Assembly: GCA_963701015.1 (NCBI GenBank)
Contig: OY969556.1
Span: forward strand, 3,844,001-3,908,000
From: MFD09286-c1 sp963701015
GTDB taxonomy: Bacteria; Bacteroidota; Bacteroidia; Bacteroidales; DTGW01
Length of the DNA stretch: 64,000 nt
Direction of reading: 5' to 3'
The position numbers and the translations under genes are program-made. Positions 1-8,145 of the stretch are shown here, in pieces. The notes under the pieces were generated by a model. That model was not told where the DNA came from, ran no database searches, and worked only from the letters and a program-made list of their open reading frames with translations. Numbering within the stretch: position 1 is the stretch's first letter; each line of letters starts with the position of its first letter.

Positions 1-102
1 TTCATAAGCTAATTTTGGGATTGCTTTTTCCAGTCTAAGTTCCTGTCCGAATAATGCAAAAGAGAAAATCATTTGCATTATAACTAAAACATATTTTTTC
101 AT
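1..102 (-). CDS. Secreted protein, N-terminal fragment (runs off left edge)
   Basis: Only the first 34 codons are inside the window; the rest lies beyond position 1. The reading frame opens with ATG and encodes MKKYVLVIMQ followed by a hydrophobic run ending in ALFGQ, which is a convincing Sec signal peptide, and then a mature start ELRLEKAIPKL. There is no lipobox cysteine, so the product is probably periplasmic, outer-membrane or secreted. The 114 bases between this start and the next gene are AT-rich and hold no other reading frame. The function cannot be told from so short a piece. Confidence 0.6.
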   Translation of the reverse strand, partial: MKKYVLVIMQMIFSFALFGQELRLEKAIPKLAYE

Positions 103-216
103 GGTTTAGAATTTAATGGGTTTATTACTTTTTGAATTTCTATCTACAATTTTAAATTTCTTTAACAAAGTTAAATTGTGACTCATTTATTTACAACCAA
201 AGTTCAATTTTTTTAA

Positions 217-1173
217 TTATACAAGTGAATAGCATTTCACCCAGTCAATTTCCATTGAAGCAGGAAATTGTTCACCATTTAATTTACCAAATATGCCTGA
301 ACTAAATTGCAGATATAATTCTTCATCAGGCACACCATTTTTTGTTCTTTTAATTTCAAGATTATTAATTCTCCAAATCAATTCATTTGCATTCCATTCC
401 AGTTCATAAATAAAAAATTTGTTATGGAGTTTCGAACCTGAAACCTTATCAGAATGATGTTCAATATTATTATCAGTTTTCCAAAAATTTCCAAAATTAC
501 AGGAATTATTTGTAAACTTAACCACATCAATATGAGGGATTATTTGGCTTCCTACCATCCAAAATGCCTGTGTAATTTTTTTATTTGATGACATTTTAAT
601 TTTGGCCCTGAATTTTCCGTATTTCTGCCTAAAACTTTTACCAGTATTAATAGTTCCGGAAGTATAATCAAATTCTTTTGGAACAAAACCTATCATTGGG
701 TTCCACGCTTTACCAGTTATTTTTTCTTCCTTGGTTTCAATTTTAAGGATACTGTTTTCAATTTTAATATTTTCACCATCTGTTGTAAATTGTTTGTCTT
801 CCGAAAGCGAATATGCCTCGTTCAAAACAGTATCACCATAATAAAAACGCGTTAACCAAGTGTTTTTATCCAAATTACCTGTTTCAAAATCATCAGCAAA
901 AGTCAATTTCCAATTTAAAACTTCTTCAAACTTTTTCGAATCTACAACACTGAAATACCATTTAACTTTTTCGGAGGCTTTCAATTTATTAAATTCTTGT
1001 GCTTTAGAAAACTCTTCAGTTTGCTCCCACTTTTTTTGAAATGGCAATAGTAAATAAGTCTTTTTTTGTTTAAATTCTTCGCTATTCACTTCCTTTTCAA
1101 TACTTTCGTAAGTTTCAATTTCTCCCGATTTTAAAACTTCTTCGAAAAGGAGAATGTTCTTTGGATGGTTCAA
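217..1173 (-). CDS. 3' part of frameshifted gene: last repeats plus catalytically dead GH16-like domain
   Basis: This 318-residue frame opens at a TTG, not an ATG, and its first 90 residues continue the 75-residue helical repeats of the upstream frame, so it is very likely the second half of one gene of about 775 codons. Residues about 90-318 look like a GH16 concanavalin-like beta-sandwich: LTFADDFETGNLDKNTW at the start, GKFRAKIKM and QAFWMVG in the core, and a C-terminal MEIDWVKCY strand. The GH16 active-site signature is ExDxxE; here the equivalent stretch is HIDVVK (residues 214-219), so nucleophile and acid/base glutamates are replaced by His and Lys. The family normally hydrolyses beta-glucans or galactans; this one should not, and may only bind a glycan or protein. 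No signal peptide is present in the reconstructed protein. Confidence 0.7.
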   Translation of the reverse strand: MNHPKNILLFEEVLKSGEIETYESIEKEVNSEEFKQKKTYLLLPFQKKWEQTEEFSKAQEFNKLKASEKVKWYFSVVDSKKFEEVLNWKLTFADDFETGNLDKNTWLTRFYYGDTVLNEAYSLSEDKQFTTDGENIKIENSILKIETKEEKITGKAWNPMIGFVPKEFDYTSGTINTGKSFRQKYGKFRAKIKMSSNKKITQAFWMVGSQIIPHIDVVKFTNNSCNFGNFWKTDNNIEHHSDKVSGSKLHNKFFIYELEWNANELIWRINNLEIKRTKNGVPDEELYLQFSSGIFGKLNGEQFPASMEIDWVKCYSLV

Positions 1174-2480
1174 ATTTTAAAAAATCCTTTATATTTTGTT
1201 GGCTGGCTAATTTTACAAAATCTGTCTTTTGCTTAAATTCTTCAGTTTGTTCCCATTTTTTAGCAAAAGGTAATAGCAAATATTCTTTATTTTTAATGAA
1301 AGCTTCTTCCTGAATAATATTTTTTAGTTCTTCAAATTTTTCAACATCACCAGAATTATGTGTTTCATTAAATAATTTAAATTCTTTGGAATTGATGAAC
1401 TTAAAATAAGTAACAAACTTTGCATCTTTTTTCAATGTTTCAAATTCAGCAACTTTTGTATATTCTTCATGTTGTTGCCAGCGTTTATCGGGAGATAGTT
1501 TATAATAATCGCGAATTTTAATAAATTCATCAGATTCAATTATTTTTTTTAGTTCTTCAAATTTTTCAATTTCGCCTGTTGCTTCAAATGCTTTGAAATC
1601 AGAATATCCTTTTGATATTGAAAAGGTCAAAAACGATTTGATTTTACTATCGGAACTTAATCTCAGATATTCCTTTTCCTTTATTTGAAAATCGCTTCCT
1701 TCAAATTCATTTTTATTTTTTTTGGCTTCAATAAATTCTGCAGAATTTATAAGCTTTTCAAGTTCTTCTAATTCAGAAATTTCTTTGCTACCGGATAATT
1801 CTTTAAAATTTTTATATTCTACCGATGCAAGGATTTTATTATAGTTTTTTAATTGAGCTGATTTTTGAAATGCTTCAAATTGTTTTTGCTTTTCAAATTC
1901 TTTTGAATTGGCAAACTTTTCAAGTTTAATAGATTTTTGAATTTGAATTATCTTTTCTGATTCAGCATTGTTTTTTAAACCCAAATAATTTTCAAGGTCA
2001 GCGGAATCCTGAAGTTGTTTGAAAAGTCTATAATTTTCTGATTCAAGAACTTTGTAATAATTTTTTATCCCTGCAGATTTTTGAAGTTTTAAATAATCCT
2101 GTTCTTTCTTAAAATCATCACTTCCTTTATAAATTAAGGCTTTTATGGCAGATTCTTTTTGTTTAAAGCTTTCGGAATTAACAATTGATTTTAATTCCAA
2201 AAATTCTTCCATCTCTTTGCTTTCTTTTAATTCGGAATAATTTTTGAACATTGGAGAGTTGAGGACATTATAGTAATTTTTAATCCTCATTGATTTTTTC
2301 AATCGTAAGTATTCGGTTTCTGTCCGAAAAGATTCGGACTTTTTATAATCGAGCGATTTAATTTCAAGCTCTTTAGCTTTAAATTCAGAAGCTTCAACAA
2401 AAGCCTTTAACTCGAAAAACTGTTTAAGTTCATCCGAAGTTTTGTAAATTTCCAGTTCATTATATTCCTTCAATAATGAA
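1000..2480 (-). repeat. About seven coding tandem repeats of 210-225 bp
   Basis: The coding sequence contains successive units of about 70-75 codons. Anchor blocks, in protein order, are NYYNVLNSPMF, NYYKVLESENY, NYNKILASVEY, SFLTFSISKGY, TYFKFINSKEF, DFLKFEPSKEH and WYFSVVDSKKF. The units have diverged to clearly different DNA, so this is an old internal duplication and not a recent expansion. The late copies share the block LLLPFxKKWEQTEEF twice. The exact outer limits of the array are approximate. Confidence 0.65.
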
Positions 2481-2545
2481 GCTTCATTAGCTTCAATAGC
2501 TTCAGCGTTAGGAAATAGTCCAAATAAGAATTTAAAGTTTATCAT
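1115..2545 (-). CDS. 5' part of frameshifted gene: tandem helical-repeat region
   Basis: A 476-residue frame starting at ATG 2545 (MINFKFLFGLFPNAEAI). It is almost entirely charged, Lys/Glu/Phe-rich helix and contains about six copies of a 70-75-residue repeat recognisable by blocks such as NYYKVLESENYRLF, NYNKILASVEYKNF and TYFKFINSKEFKLF, each followed by an acidic ELKxIIxSEEF block. Two adjacent copies are exactly 75 residues apart. The frame ends soon after PSKEHS; deleting one base near 1147-1153 joins PSKEHS directly to LFEEVLKSGEIE of the 217-1173 frame, which restores the repeat (compare NSKEFKLFNETHNSGDVE). I therefore read the two frames as one gene broken by an extra base. I do not recognise the repeat family. 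Confidence 0.65.
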   Translation of the reverse strand: MINFKFLFGLFPNAEAIEANEASLLKEYNELEIYKTSDELKQFFELKAFVEASEFKAKELEIKSLDYKKSESFRTETEYLRLKKSMRIKNYYNVLNSPMFKNYSELKESKEMEEFLELKSIVNSESFKQKESAIKALIYKGSDDFKKEQDYLKLQKSAGIKNYYKVLESENYRLFKQLQDSADLENYLGLKNNAESEKIIQIQKSIKLEKFANSKEFEKQKQFEAFQKSAQLKNYNKILASVEYKNFKELSGSKEISELEELEKLINSAEFIEAKKNKNEFEGSDFQIKEKEYLRLSSDSKIKSFLTFSISKGYSDFKAFEATGEIEKFEELKKIIESDEFIKIRDYYKLSPDKRWQQHEEYTKVAEFETLKKDAKFVTYFKFINSKEFKLFNETHNSGDVEKFEELKNIIQEEAFIKNKEYLLLPFAKKWEQTEEFKQKTDFVKLASQQNIKDFLKFEPSKEHSPFRRSFKIGRN

Positions 2546-2620
2546 AAATTTATGTTTTTGGTCGAACTGGTTTACACCAAGTTTAATATTTATGTAAAAG
2601 TATAAATATAAAGAATTTTC

Positions 2621-2668
2621 CCAAAAACAAATCGGAGCATGATGTGAAAATTTACATTATGCCCCGAT
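2621..2668 (-). terminator. Rho-independent terminator of the TonB receptor gene
   Basis: Read on the minus strand, ATCGGGGCATAATGT and ACATCATGCTCCGAT form a 15-bp stem with one mismatch and one G-U pair around an 8-nt loop, followed by TTGTTTTT. It begins about 30 bases after the receptor stop codon. Confidence 0.75.
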
Positions 2669-2698
2669 AATTTATTTTGAAATTTATTTTAATAGAAT

Positions 2699-5170
2699 TT
2701 ACATCCCACCATTCATGTCAGCATCACTGTTGTTGCTATTATTTGTATCTTCAGGTCCAGTTTGTTTGAATTGCTTAGTTTTATAATTGTTTATTTTATA
2801 ACTGAAAGTTAGCATATATACGTGTGATTCGCGTTGGAAATAACCGGTACTATAATTTAAAATACTTGAACTGGTTGAATTATAACGTGTTATACCTATT
2901 GGGTTTTGAATATTCAAAGTCAGGCTTCCCTTATGCTTCAAAAAATCCTGCCTTAACCCTATGTTTGAACTATAAAAGCTTGATCGTGTACCCTGTGCAG
3001 ATATAGAAGGTCCATTATAATTATAAAACAATTGCAAAGTTGTACCCCATGGAAAACGAAATGTGGGATTTATCCTAAAATTCCAGGTATTTGTATTGTT
3101 CGATCCACCTTTTACAAATCTTTCATCATAAATACTATAGTTGTAAATGTCAGAAGAAGCATTGAAGTTAAACCATTTTACAGGGGCTAGGTTTAGCATA
3201 AATTCAACCCCGATAGACCGGTCATGGTCAATATTTTGAAAAGTGGTGGTAGTAACTTTCGATATTGAATCATAATTATTGACCCACTGCATTAAATTCT
3301 TGGAGGTTTTATAAAAACCTTGTACTGAGATAAATGAAGCATCATTAATTTTCTTTTCAAGGTTTAATTCATAAGAATCTGATAAATCTGGTGGTAAATT
3401 TGGATTGCCAACCCGAATGCTTTGTTGAGAAACATACATTGGGATAGGATATAAATTCCAATCACGTGGACGGTCAATTCTTCTCGAATAACTTGCCTGA
3501 ACCTGCAGTCCCCAAGGTAATTGTTTTGAAGAATGAAAACTAGGGAATAATTCAAACTGGTTTAATTTGTATGAAGTATCTCTTTGTGTAAGTGTAAAGT
3601 CTCTGTTTTCATATTCGCCACGTAAGCCTAATAAATAATCAATACCCCATAATGAATTTGAATAAGTAATATATCCAGCCTGTACTTGTTCTTTATAAAT
3701 TACCACATCACCAAGATTATTAATTAAACTGTCATTTCTAATTACAGTATAATTATCATTATTATTTCTATAAGTACCTTCATATCCAACGCCTAATTTA
3801 CCATTCTCACTAATTGGTAGCGAATAATCAGCTTTTGTCCGTAATTCCTTTTTATTATAGTCCTGATTGGTATTTAAAGTAAATGGTTTATTTCCCTTAG
3901 ATGCCCAGTTAATTGTTGTTGTATCTTGCAATAAATTGGATATTTGATTTTCAGGGCCTGCCGAATAATATACAGTGGCCGAGAATTGATGACCATCAGG
4001 AGAAAGTTTTAAAAAGTAATTAAGATTTACATCAAAATAGTTGCGATTAGATTGAGTATTATTATTACTAATATAATAAATATCATTAGTTTGATTTGAA
4101 TAATTATCGCTATAATTTGAATTGAAGCCCCTTGTCATATCTCTTTTACCAATATTCCCAGTTAAAGATAAAGAATTGTTATCATTAAAATCATATTCAA
4201 TTCCACCTTTAATACCTACTCCCTTTCTATGAAAACCTCCATTACCATTATAAACTTCATTTTTCAAAGTCTTATAACTTAAAGAATCAACACTATTTGA
4301 AAAAAGCTTTGCCGCATATTTCATATCCATTAAATCTGTTCCCAAAGAAAAGTTGAACTTATTTACTTTATAATTTACATTAACGTTTCCGCTATATTTT
4401 TCATTTGTGCCAGCTGTAACATTTAAAATGCCATTCATACCAGAAACTTTTTGTTTCTTCATAATCACGTTTATAATACCTGCCGTTCCTTCCGCATCAT
4501 ATTTAGCTGATGGGTTAGTTATAATTTCAACACTTTGCACCAAACTTGCCGGTATTTGTTGTAATGCTTCACTACCATCAACAGGTGAAGGTTTACCATC
4601 TATCAATACTGTAAAATTTGAGTTCCCGCGCAAAGTAACATTTCCTTCTACATCGGTTTGTACTGAAGGAGTATTTTGCAGTGCATCCACAACAGTTCCT
4701 CCGGCAGCAACAACATTGGAACTTACATCAACTACTTGCTTGTCAATTTTATACTCTATAGCCGGAGCATTACCTCTGACCACAACAGCTGCAATATTTT
4801 GTGCTGTTGTTTTTATAACAACATTGCCAAGATTTATATTAGGTTTACGTGGAGTTACTAAAATTGAATCAACAAAACCACTTTTGTACCCAACAAAACT
4901 ATATTTTAAGACAAACATCCCGGGAGTTGAAGTAGTAATATTAAATGAACCTTTGCTATCACTAAGTACACCATTAACAATTGTAGAATCTTTCCGTTTA
5001 AGTAAAGCTACGCTAACATATTCTAAGGGAGACATTGTTGCCCCGTCCACAATTATACCTGAAACAGAACCTGTAAAATTTCCACCTAAATATTGTTGTT
5101 TTTGAGAAAAAACTTTGAAACTAAAGAAAACTGGAAGTGATAAAAAGAATAAAACGAGAAATTTTTTCAT
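2699..5170 (-). CDS. TonB-dependent outer-membrane receptor (outer membrane beta-barrel family)
   Basis: An 823-residue outer-membrane protein. Residues 1-22 are a signal peptide ending SFKVFSQ. Residues about 33-115 form a carboxypeptidase-regulatory-like domain (SGIIVDGATMSPLEYVSVALL ... FVGYKS), about 125-240 the plug, with the typical VLIDGKPS, LVQSVEIITNPSAKYDAEG and GIINVIMKK blocks, and the remainder a beta-barrel of the Bacteroidota OMP_b-brl_3 type with many aromatic-ended strands. The last 25 residues are a polar Asn/Asp tail. No SusD partner or transporter lies next to it, so the ligand is unknown; the family imports or exports peptides, metals or glycans with TonB energy. It has its own terminator and is divergent from atpD, so it is probably monocistronic. 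Confidence 0.9.
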   Translation of the reverse strand: MKKFLVLFFLSLPVFFSFKVFSQKQQYLGGNFTGSVSGIIVDGATMSPLEYVSVALLKRKDSTIVNGVLSDSKGSFNITTSTPGMFVLKYSFVGYKSGFVDSILVTPRKPNINLGNVVIKTTAQNIAAVVVRGNAPAIEYKIDKQVVDVSSNVVAAGGTVVDALQNTPSVQTDVEGNVTLRGNSNFTVLIDGKPSPVDGSEALQQIPASLVQSVEIITNPSAKYDAEGTAGIINVIMKKQKVSGMNGILNVTAGTNEKYSGNVNVNYKVNKFNFSLGTDLMDMKYAAKLFSNSVDSLSYKTLKNEVYNGNGGFHRKGVGIKGGIEYDFNDNNSLSLTGNIGKRDMTRGFNSNYSDNYSNQTNDIYYISNNNTQSNRNYFDVNLNYFLKLSPDGHQFSATVYYSAGPENQISNLLQDTTTINWASKGNKPFTLNTNQDYNKKELRTKADYSLPISENGKLGVGYEGTYRNNNDNYTVIRNDSLINNLGDVVIYKEQVQAGYITYSNSLWGIDYLLGLRGEYENRDFTLTQRDTSYKLNQFELFPSFHSSKQLPWGLQVQASYSRRIDRPRDWNLYPIPMYVSQQSIRVGNPNLPPDLSDSYELNLEKKINDASFISVQGFYKTSKNLMQWVNNYDSISKVTTTTFQNIDHDRSIGVEFMLNLAPVKWFNFNASSDIYNYSIYDERFVKGGSNNTNTWNFRINPTFRFPWGTTLQLFYNYNGPSISAQGTRSSFYSSNIGLRQDFLKHKGSLTLNIQNPIGITRYNSTSSSILNYSTGYFQRESHVYMLTFSYKINNYKTKQFKQTGPEDTNNSNNSDADMNGGM

Positions 5171-5194
5171 ATTTTAACATTTAATTTAAACTTA

Positions 5195-5202
5195 CAAACT
5201 TA
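5195..5202 (-). promoter_or_regulatory. Candidate -7 box for the TonB receptor
   Basis: The minus strand reads TAAGTTTG, a match to the Bacteroidota -7 consensus TAnnTTTG, 25 bases upstream of the receptor start. I see no TTG -33 element at the usual distance, so support is partial. Confidence 0.3.
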
Positions 5203-5337
5203 AAACGTATTTAAGCAGTAAGACGTAAATTTTTTGTTAAACTTGTGGTTAAAAATTATTTAGAAATTATTTTTAATTTTTTAATGAAAAGTCTTTAAAT
5301 TTCTGGACAGGAAATATTAAGTATATTGAAATAATAT

Positions 5338-5345
5338 TAATTTTG
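5338..5345 (+). promoter_or_regulatory. Candidate -7 box for atpDC
   Basis: TAATTTTG matches the Bacteroidota TAnnTTTG consensus and lies 33 bases before the atpD start codon, which would give a short leader. No TTG element lies at 17-23 bases upstream; the nearest is 9 bases away. Confidence 0.35.
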
Positions 5346-5378
5346 TTTTTCTTTTTTTTAACACAAATTTTACATCGA

Positions 5379-6887
5379 ATGGCCGAAGTTATTGGAGAAG
5401 TCATACAGGTAATTGGTCCTGTAGTTGACGTAATATTTGAAGCAAAAGGAACCGAATTGCCTAAAATTCATGATGCATTGGTAATTGATAAAGGCAACGG
5501 ACAAATGCTTATCATTGAAGTGCAACAGCACATTGGTGAAAATACTGTTAGAACTATTGCAATGGATTCTACAGATGGTTTACGTCGTGGAATTAAAGTA
5601 AAATCGACCGGCAATCAAATTACAATGCCAATTGGTGACCAGATTAAAGGACGATTACTGAATGTTGTAGGTGATGCTATTGATGGAATTGGAAAAGTTG
5701 ACAAGAAAAATGGTTATCCAATTCATGCTGAACCACCCAAGTTTGATCAATTAAAGACCGAAGGAGAAGTTCTTTTTACCGGGATAAAAGTTATTGATTT
5801 GTTGATTCCTTATGCAAAAGGTGGAAAAATTGGCTTATTTGGTGGTGCCGGTGTTGGAAAAACTGTTGTTATTATGGAACTCATCAACAATATTGCAAAA
5901 AAATATTCTGGACTTTCAGTTTTTGCCGGAGTTGGAGAACGTACCCGTGAAGGAAACGACTTACTTCGTGACATGATTGAATCCGGTGTAATCCGATATG
6001 GTGAAGAATTTAAGAAAAGCATGGAAAAAGGTGGTTGGGATTTATCAAAAATTGACCATGAAGAAATGCTCAAATCTCAAGCTACTTTAGTTTTCGGTCA
6101 GATGAATGAACCACCAGGAGCTCGTGCAACTGTTGCCCTTTCAGGCTTAACTGTTGCCGAATCGTTCCGCGATGGAGATGAAAAAACCGGTGGACGTGAT
6201 ATTTTGTTTTTCGTTGATAATATTTTCCGTTTTACCCAAGCAGGTTCCGAAGTATCAGCATTACTTGGCCGTATGCCTTCTGCTGTAGGATACCAGCCAA
6301 CATTGGCCACTGAAATGGGTCATATGCAGGAACGTATTACTTCAACCAAACGAGGTTCAATTACTTCAGTTCAGGCTATTTATGTACCTGCTGATGACTT
6401 AACCGACCCTGCTCCTGCAACCACATTTGCACACTTAGATGCAACAACTGTTTTGGACCGTAAAATTTCTGAATTAGGAATTTATCCGGCTGTAAACCCA
6501 CTTGATTCAACTTCAAGGATTCTAGCACCTGAGATTGTTGGAAAAGAACATTACCAAACTGCCCAAAATGTGAAAATGATATTGCAACGCTATAAAGAAT
6601 TGCAAGACATTATTGCTATTTTAGGTATGGATGAACTTTCGGAAGAAGATAAATTAACAGTTCATCGTGCCCGTCGTGTTCAAAGATTCTTATCACAACC
6701 ATTCTTTGTAGCAGAACAATTCACTGGTATAAAAGGTGTTTTGGTATCAATTGAAGATACTATTAAAGGTTTCAATATGATTATGAATGGTGAAGTGGAT
6801 AGATATCCTGAAGCAGCTTTCAACTTTGTTGGAACTATTGAAGAGGCAATAGAAAAAGGAGAAAAACTTTTAGCTGCGGCTAAATAA
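5379..6887 (+). CDS. atpD: F1Fo ATP synthase subunit beta
   Basis: The catalytic F1 subunit, 502 residues. I place the start at the ATG giving MAEVIGEVIQVIGPVVDVIF, the conserved beginning of the family, and not at the upstream ATG at 5343, which would add 12 residues read through the T-rich leader and overlap the likely promoter. Visible hallmarks are the P-loop GGAGVGKT (residues 155-162), GERTREGND with the catalytic glutamate, the ALLGRMPSAVGYQPTLATEMG block and the DELSEED lever motif, here MDELSEEDKLTVHRARR. It is followed 23 bases later by atpC, forming a two-gene unit. The other ATP synthase genes lie convergently on the minus strand, so the complex is encoded by two transcription units. 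Confidence 0.97.
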   Translation: MAEVIGEVIQVIGPVVDVIFEAKGTELPKIHDALVIDKGNGQMLIIEVQQHIGENTVRTIAMDSTDGLRRGIKVKSTGNQITMPIGDQIKGRLLNVVGDAIDGIGKVDKKNGYPIHAEPPKFDQLKTEGEVLFTGIKVIDLLIPYAKGGKIGLFGGAGVGKTVVIMELINNIAKKYSGLSVFAGVGERTREGNDLLRDMIESGVIRYGEEFKKSMEKGGWDLSKIDHEEMLKSQATLVFGQMNEPPGARATVALSGLTVAESFRDGDEKTGGRDILFFVDNIFRFTQAGSEVSALLGRMPSAVGYQPTLATEMGHMQERITSTKRGSITSVQAIYVPADDLTDPAPATTFAHLDATTVLDRKISELGIYPAVNPLDSTSRILAPEIVGKEHYQTAQNVKMILQRYKELQDIIAILGMDELSEEDKLTVHRARRVQRFLSQPFFVAEQFTGIKGVLVSIEDTIKGFNMIMNGEVDRYPEAAFNFVGTIEEAIEKGEKLLAAAK

Positions 6888-6910
6888 GTTTAATTTTAAA
6901 ATATCTTAAA

Positions 6911-7150
6911 ATGCTTTTAGAAATTGTAACACCCGATAAAAAGGTTTTTTCAGGAAATATTAAGCTAATACAAGTTCCCGGAAGTAAAGGCCAGTTTGAA
7001 GTTTTAAGAAACCACGCTGCCATTATTTCTACTCTTTCGGCAGGAAAAATTAAAGTAGTTTCACCTGAAGGCGAGAAAACCTATTTTGACATTCAGGGAG
7101 GTGTTATTGAAGTTAAAAATAATAACGTTGTTGTTTTGGCTGAAATTTAA
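6911..7150 (+). CDS. atpC: F1Fo ATP synthase subunit epsilon (short form)
   Basis: A 79-residue protein that is only the N-terminal beta-sandwich of subunit epsilon (MLLEIVTPDKKVFSG ... GSKGQFEVLRNHAAIISTLSAGKI). The usual 130-140-residue protein also has a two-helix C-terminal domain that can inhibit ATP hydrolysis; it is absent here, and the stop codon is followed at once by the terminator, so this is not a truncation by frameshift. Short epsilon subunits are common in Bacteroidota. It links gamma to the c-ring in the central stalk. The lack of the inhibitory helices implies that hydrolysis is controlled in another way. Confidence 0.93.
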   Translation: MLLEIVTPDKKVFSGNIKLIQVPGSKGQFEVLRNHAAIISTLSAGKIKVVSPEGEKTYFDIQGGVIEVKNNNVVVLAEI

Positions 7151-7163
7151 ACTGACAATAGAA

Positions 7164-7207
7164 ATAGAATAAAAAAAGCCATCAATTGATGGCTTTTTTT
7201 ATTCTAT
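7164..7207. terminator. Bidirectional terminator, perfect 44-nt palindrome between convergent atp units
   Basis: The sequence is a perfect inverted repeat centred between 7185 and 7186. Its core AAAAAAAGCCATCA / TGATGGCTTTTTTT has a GC-containing stem with an A run on one side and a U run on the other, so it works as an intrinsic terminator on both strands. It sits 14 bases after the atpC stop and 17 bases before the atpG stop. Confidence 0.88.
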
Positions 7208-7223
7208 AAATTTTCTTAAATAA

Positions 7224-8105
7224 TTAACCTTTCAAAGCTTCTGCACCTCCAACAATTTCAAGTATTTCACCTGTAATTGCAGCTTGACGGGCTTTGTTAT
7301 AATTTAATGTTAATTGTTTTATCATTTCAGTTGCATTATCAGTTGCCTTATGCATTGCTGTCATTCGTGCACCATGTTCTGATGCATGCGAATCTAAAAT
7401 TGCTTTATAAAATTCAACTTTTAAACTTTTAGGGATCAATTCTTTTAAAATAAATTCCTTTGAAGGTTCAAAAATATAATCGGTAATTGGTTCTTTGCTT
7501 ATACTTTTTTCAGCTTTAGGAATAGGTAAAAATTGTTCTTCCATAATTTGCTGAACAGCAGCATTTTTAAATTTATTGTAAACCAATATTACCTTATCAA
7601 ATTGCCCCATTGCATAAAATTCCATAATTTTATCTGCAACTGGTGAAACTTTATCAAACGAAGGTTTATCCAAAAGTTCATTAAAACTACTTAAAACAGG
7701 AAACTTCTTTGATCTTAAAAAGTCACCTCCCTTTTTACCAATACAAATAAACTTAACCTTGTCTTGTTTTAAAATATTTTCATAATTGCTAAAAACCGAA
7801 CCAATTGCTTGCTTAATAATATTTGAATTAAATGCGCCACATAAACCACGATTGGATGTAATTAAAATAAAAAGAACACCTTTAACCTGTCTTTCTTTTC
7901 CATAAACATTGTCATCTCCAGAGCTGAGGCTTCCTGAAATATTTTTAAGAATTTCACTCAATTTTTGAGCATAAGGTCGCAATTGAATAATTGAATCCTG
8001 TGCTTTTTTTAGTTTGGCAGCAGACACCATTTTCATTGCACTGGTTATTTGCCTGGTGGTTGTAACAGATGCAATACGTACCCTTATTTCTTTTAAATTT
8101 GCCAT
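7224..8105 (-). CDS. atpG: F1Fo ATP synthase subunit gamma
   Basis: The rotor shaft of F1, 293 residues, the usual length. The N-terminal helix MANLKEIRVRIASVTTTRQI and SAMKMVSAAKL and the C-terminal helix with GARMTAMHKATDNATEMI and the ending LNYNKARQAAITGEILEIVGGAEAL are the two conserved coiled-coil arms that turn inside the alpha3beta3 ring. The middle Rossmann-like part contains LFILITSNRGLCGAFNSNI. It is the last gene of the minus-strand ATP synthase unit, 40 bases after atpA, and ends at the bidirectional terminator. Confidence 0.96.
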   Translation of the reverse strand: MANLKEIRVRIASVTTTRQITSAMKMVSAAKLKKAQDSIIQLRPYAQKLSEILKNISGSLSSGDDNVYGKERQVKGVLFILITSNRGLCGAFNSNIIKQAIGSVFSNYENILKQDKVKFICIGKKGGDFLRSKKFPVLSSFNELLDKPSFDKVSPVADKIMEFYAMGQFDKVILVYNKFKNAAVQQIMEEQFLPIPKAEKSISKEPITDYIFEPSKEFILKELIPKSLKVEFYKAILDSHASEHGARMTAMHKATDNATEMIKQLTLNYNKARQAAITGEILEIVGGAEALKG

Positions 8106-8145
8106 TACTTATTGATTCAAGTTGTTATTTAACAACCATCAAAAT

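Noticed and set aside
4407..5105. A 232-codon open frame on the plus strand, antisense to the TonB receptor gene
   Set aside because: It is fully inside a gene with strong family matches on the other strand, shows no motif or signal peptide of its own, and has the Ser/Thr/Pro bias of a shadow frame.
5343..5378. Upstream ATG giving 12 extra residues on AtpD
   Set aside because: The extra codons are a poly-T leader that overlaps the likely -7 box; the family starts at MAEVIGEV.
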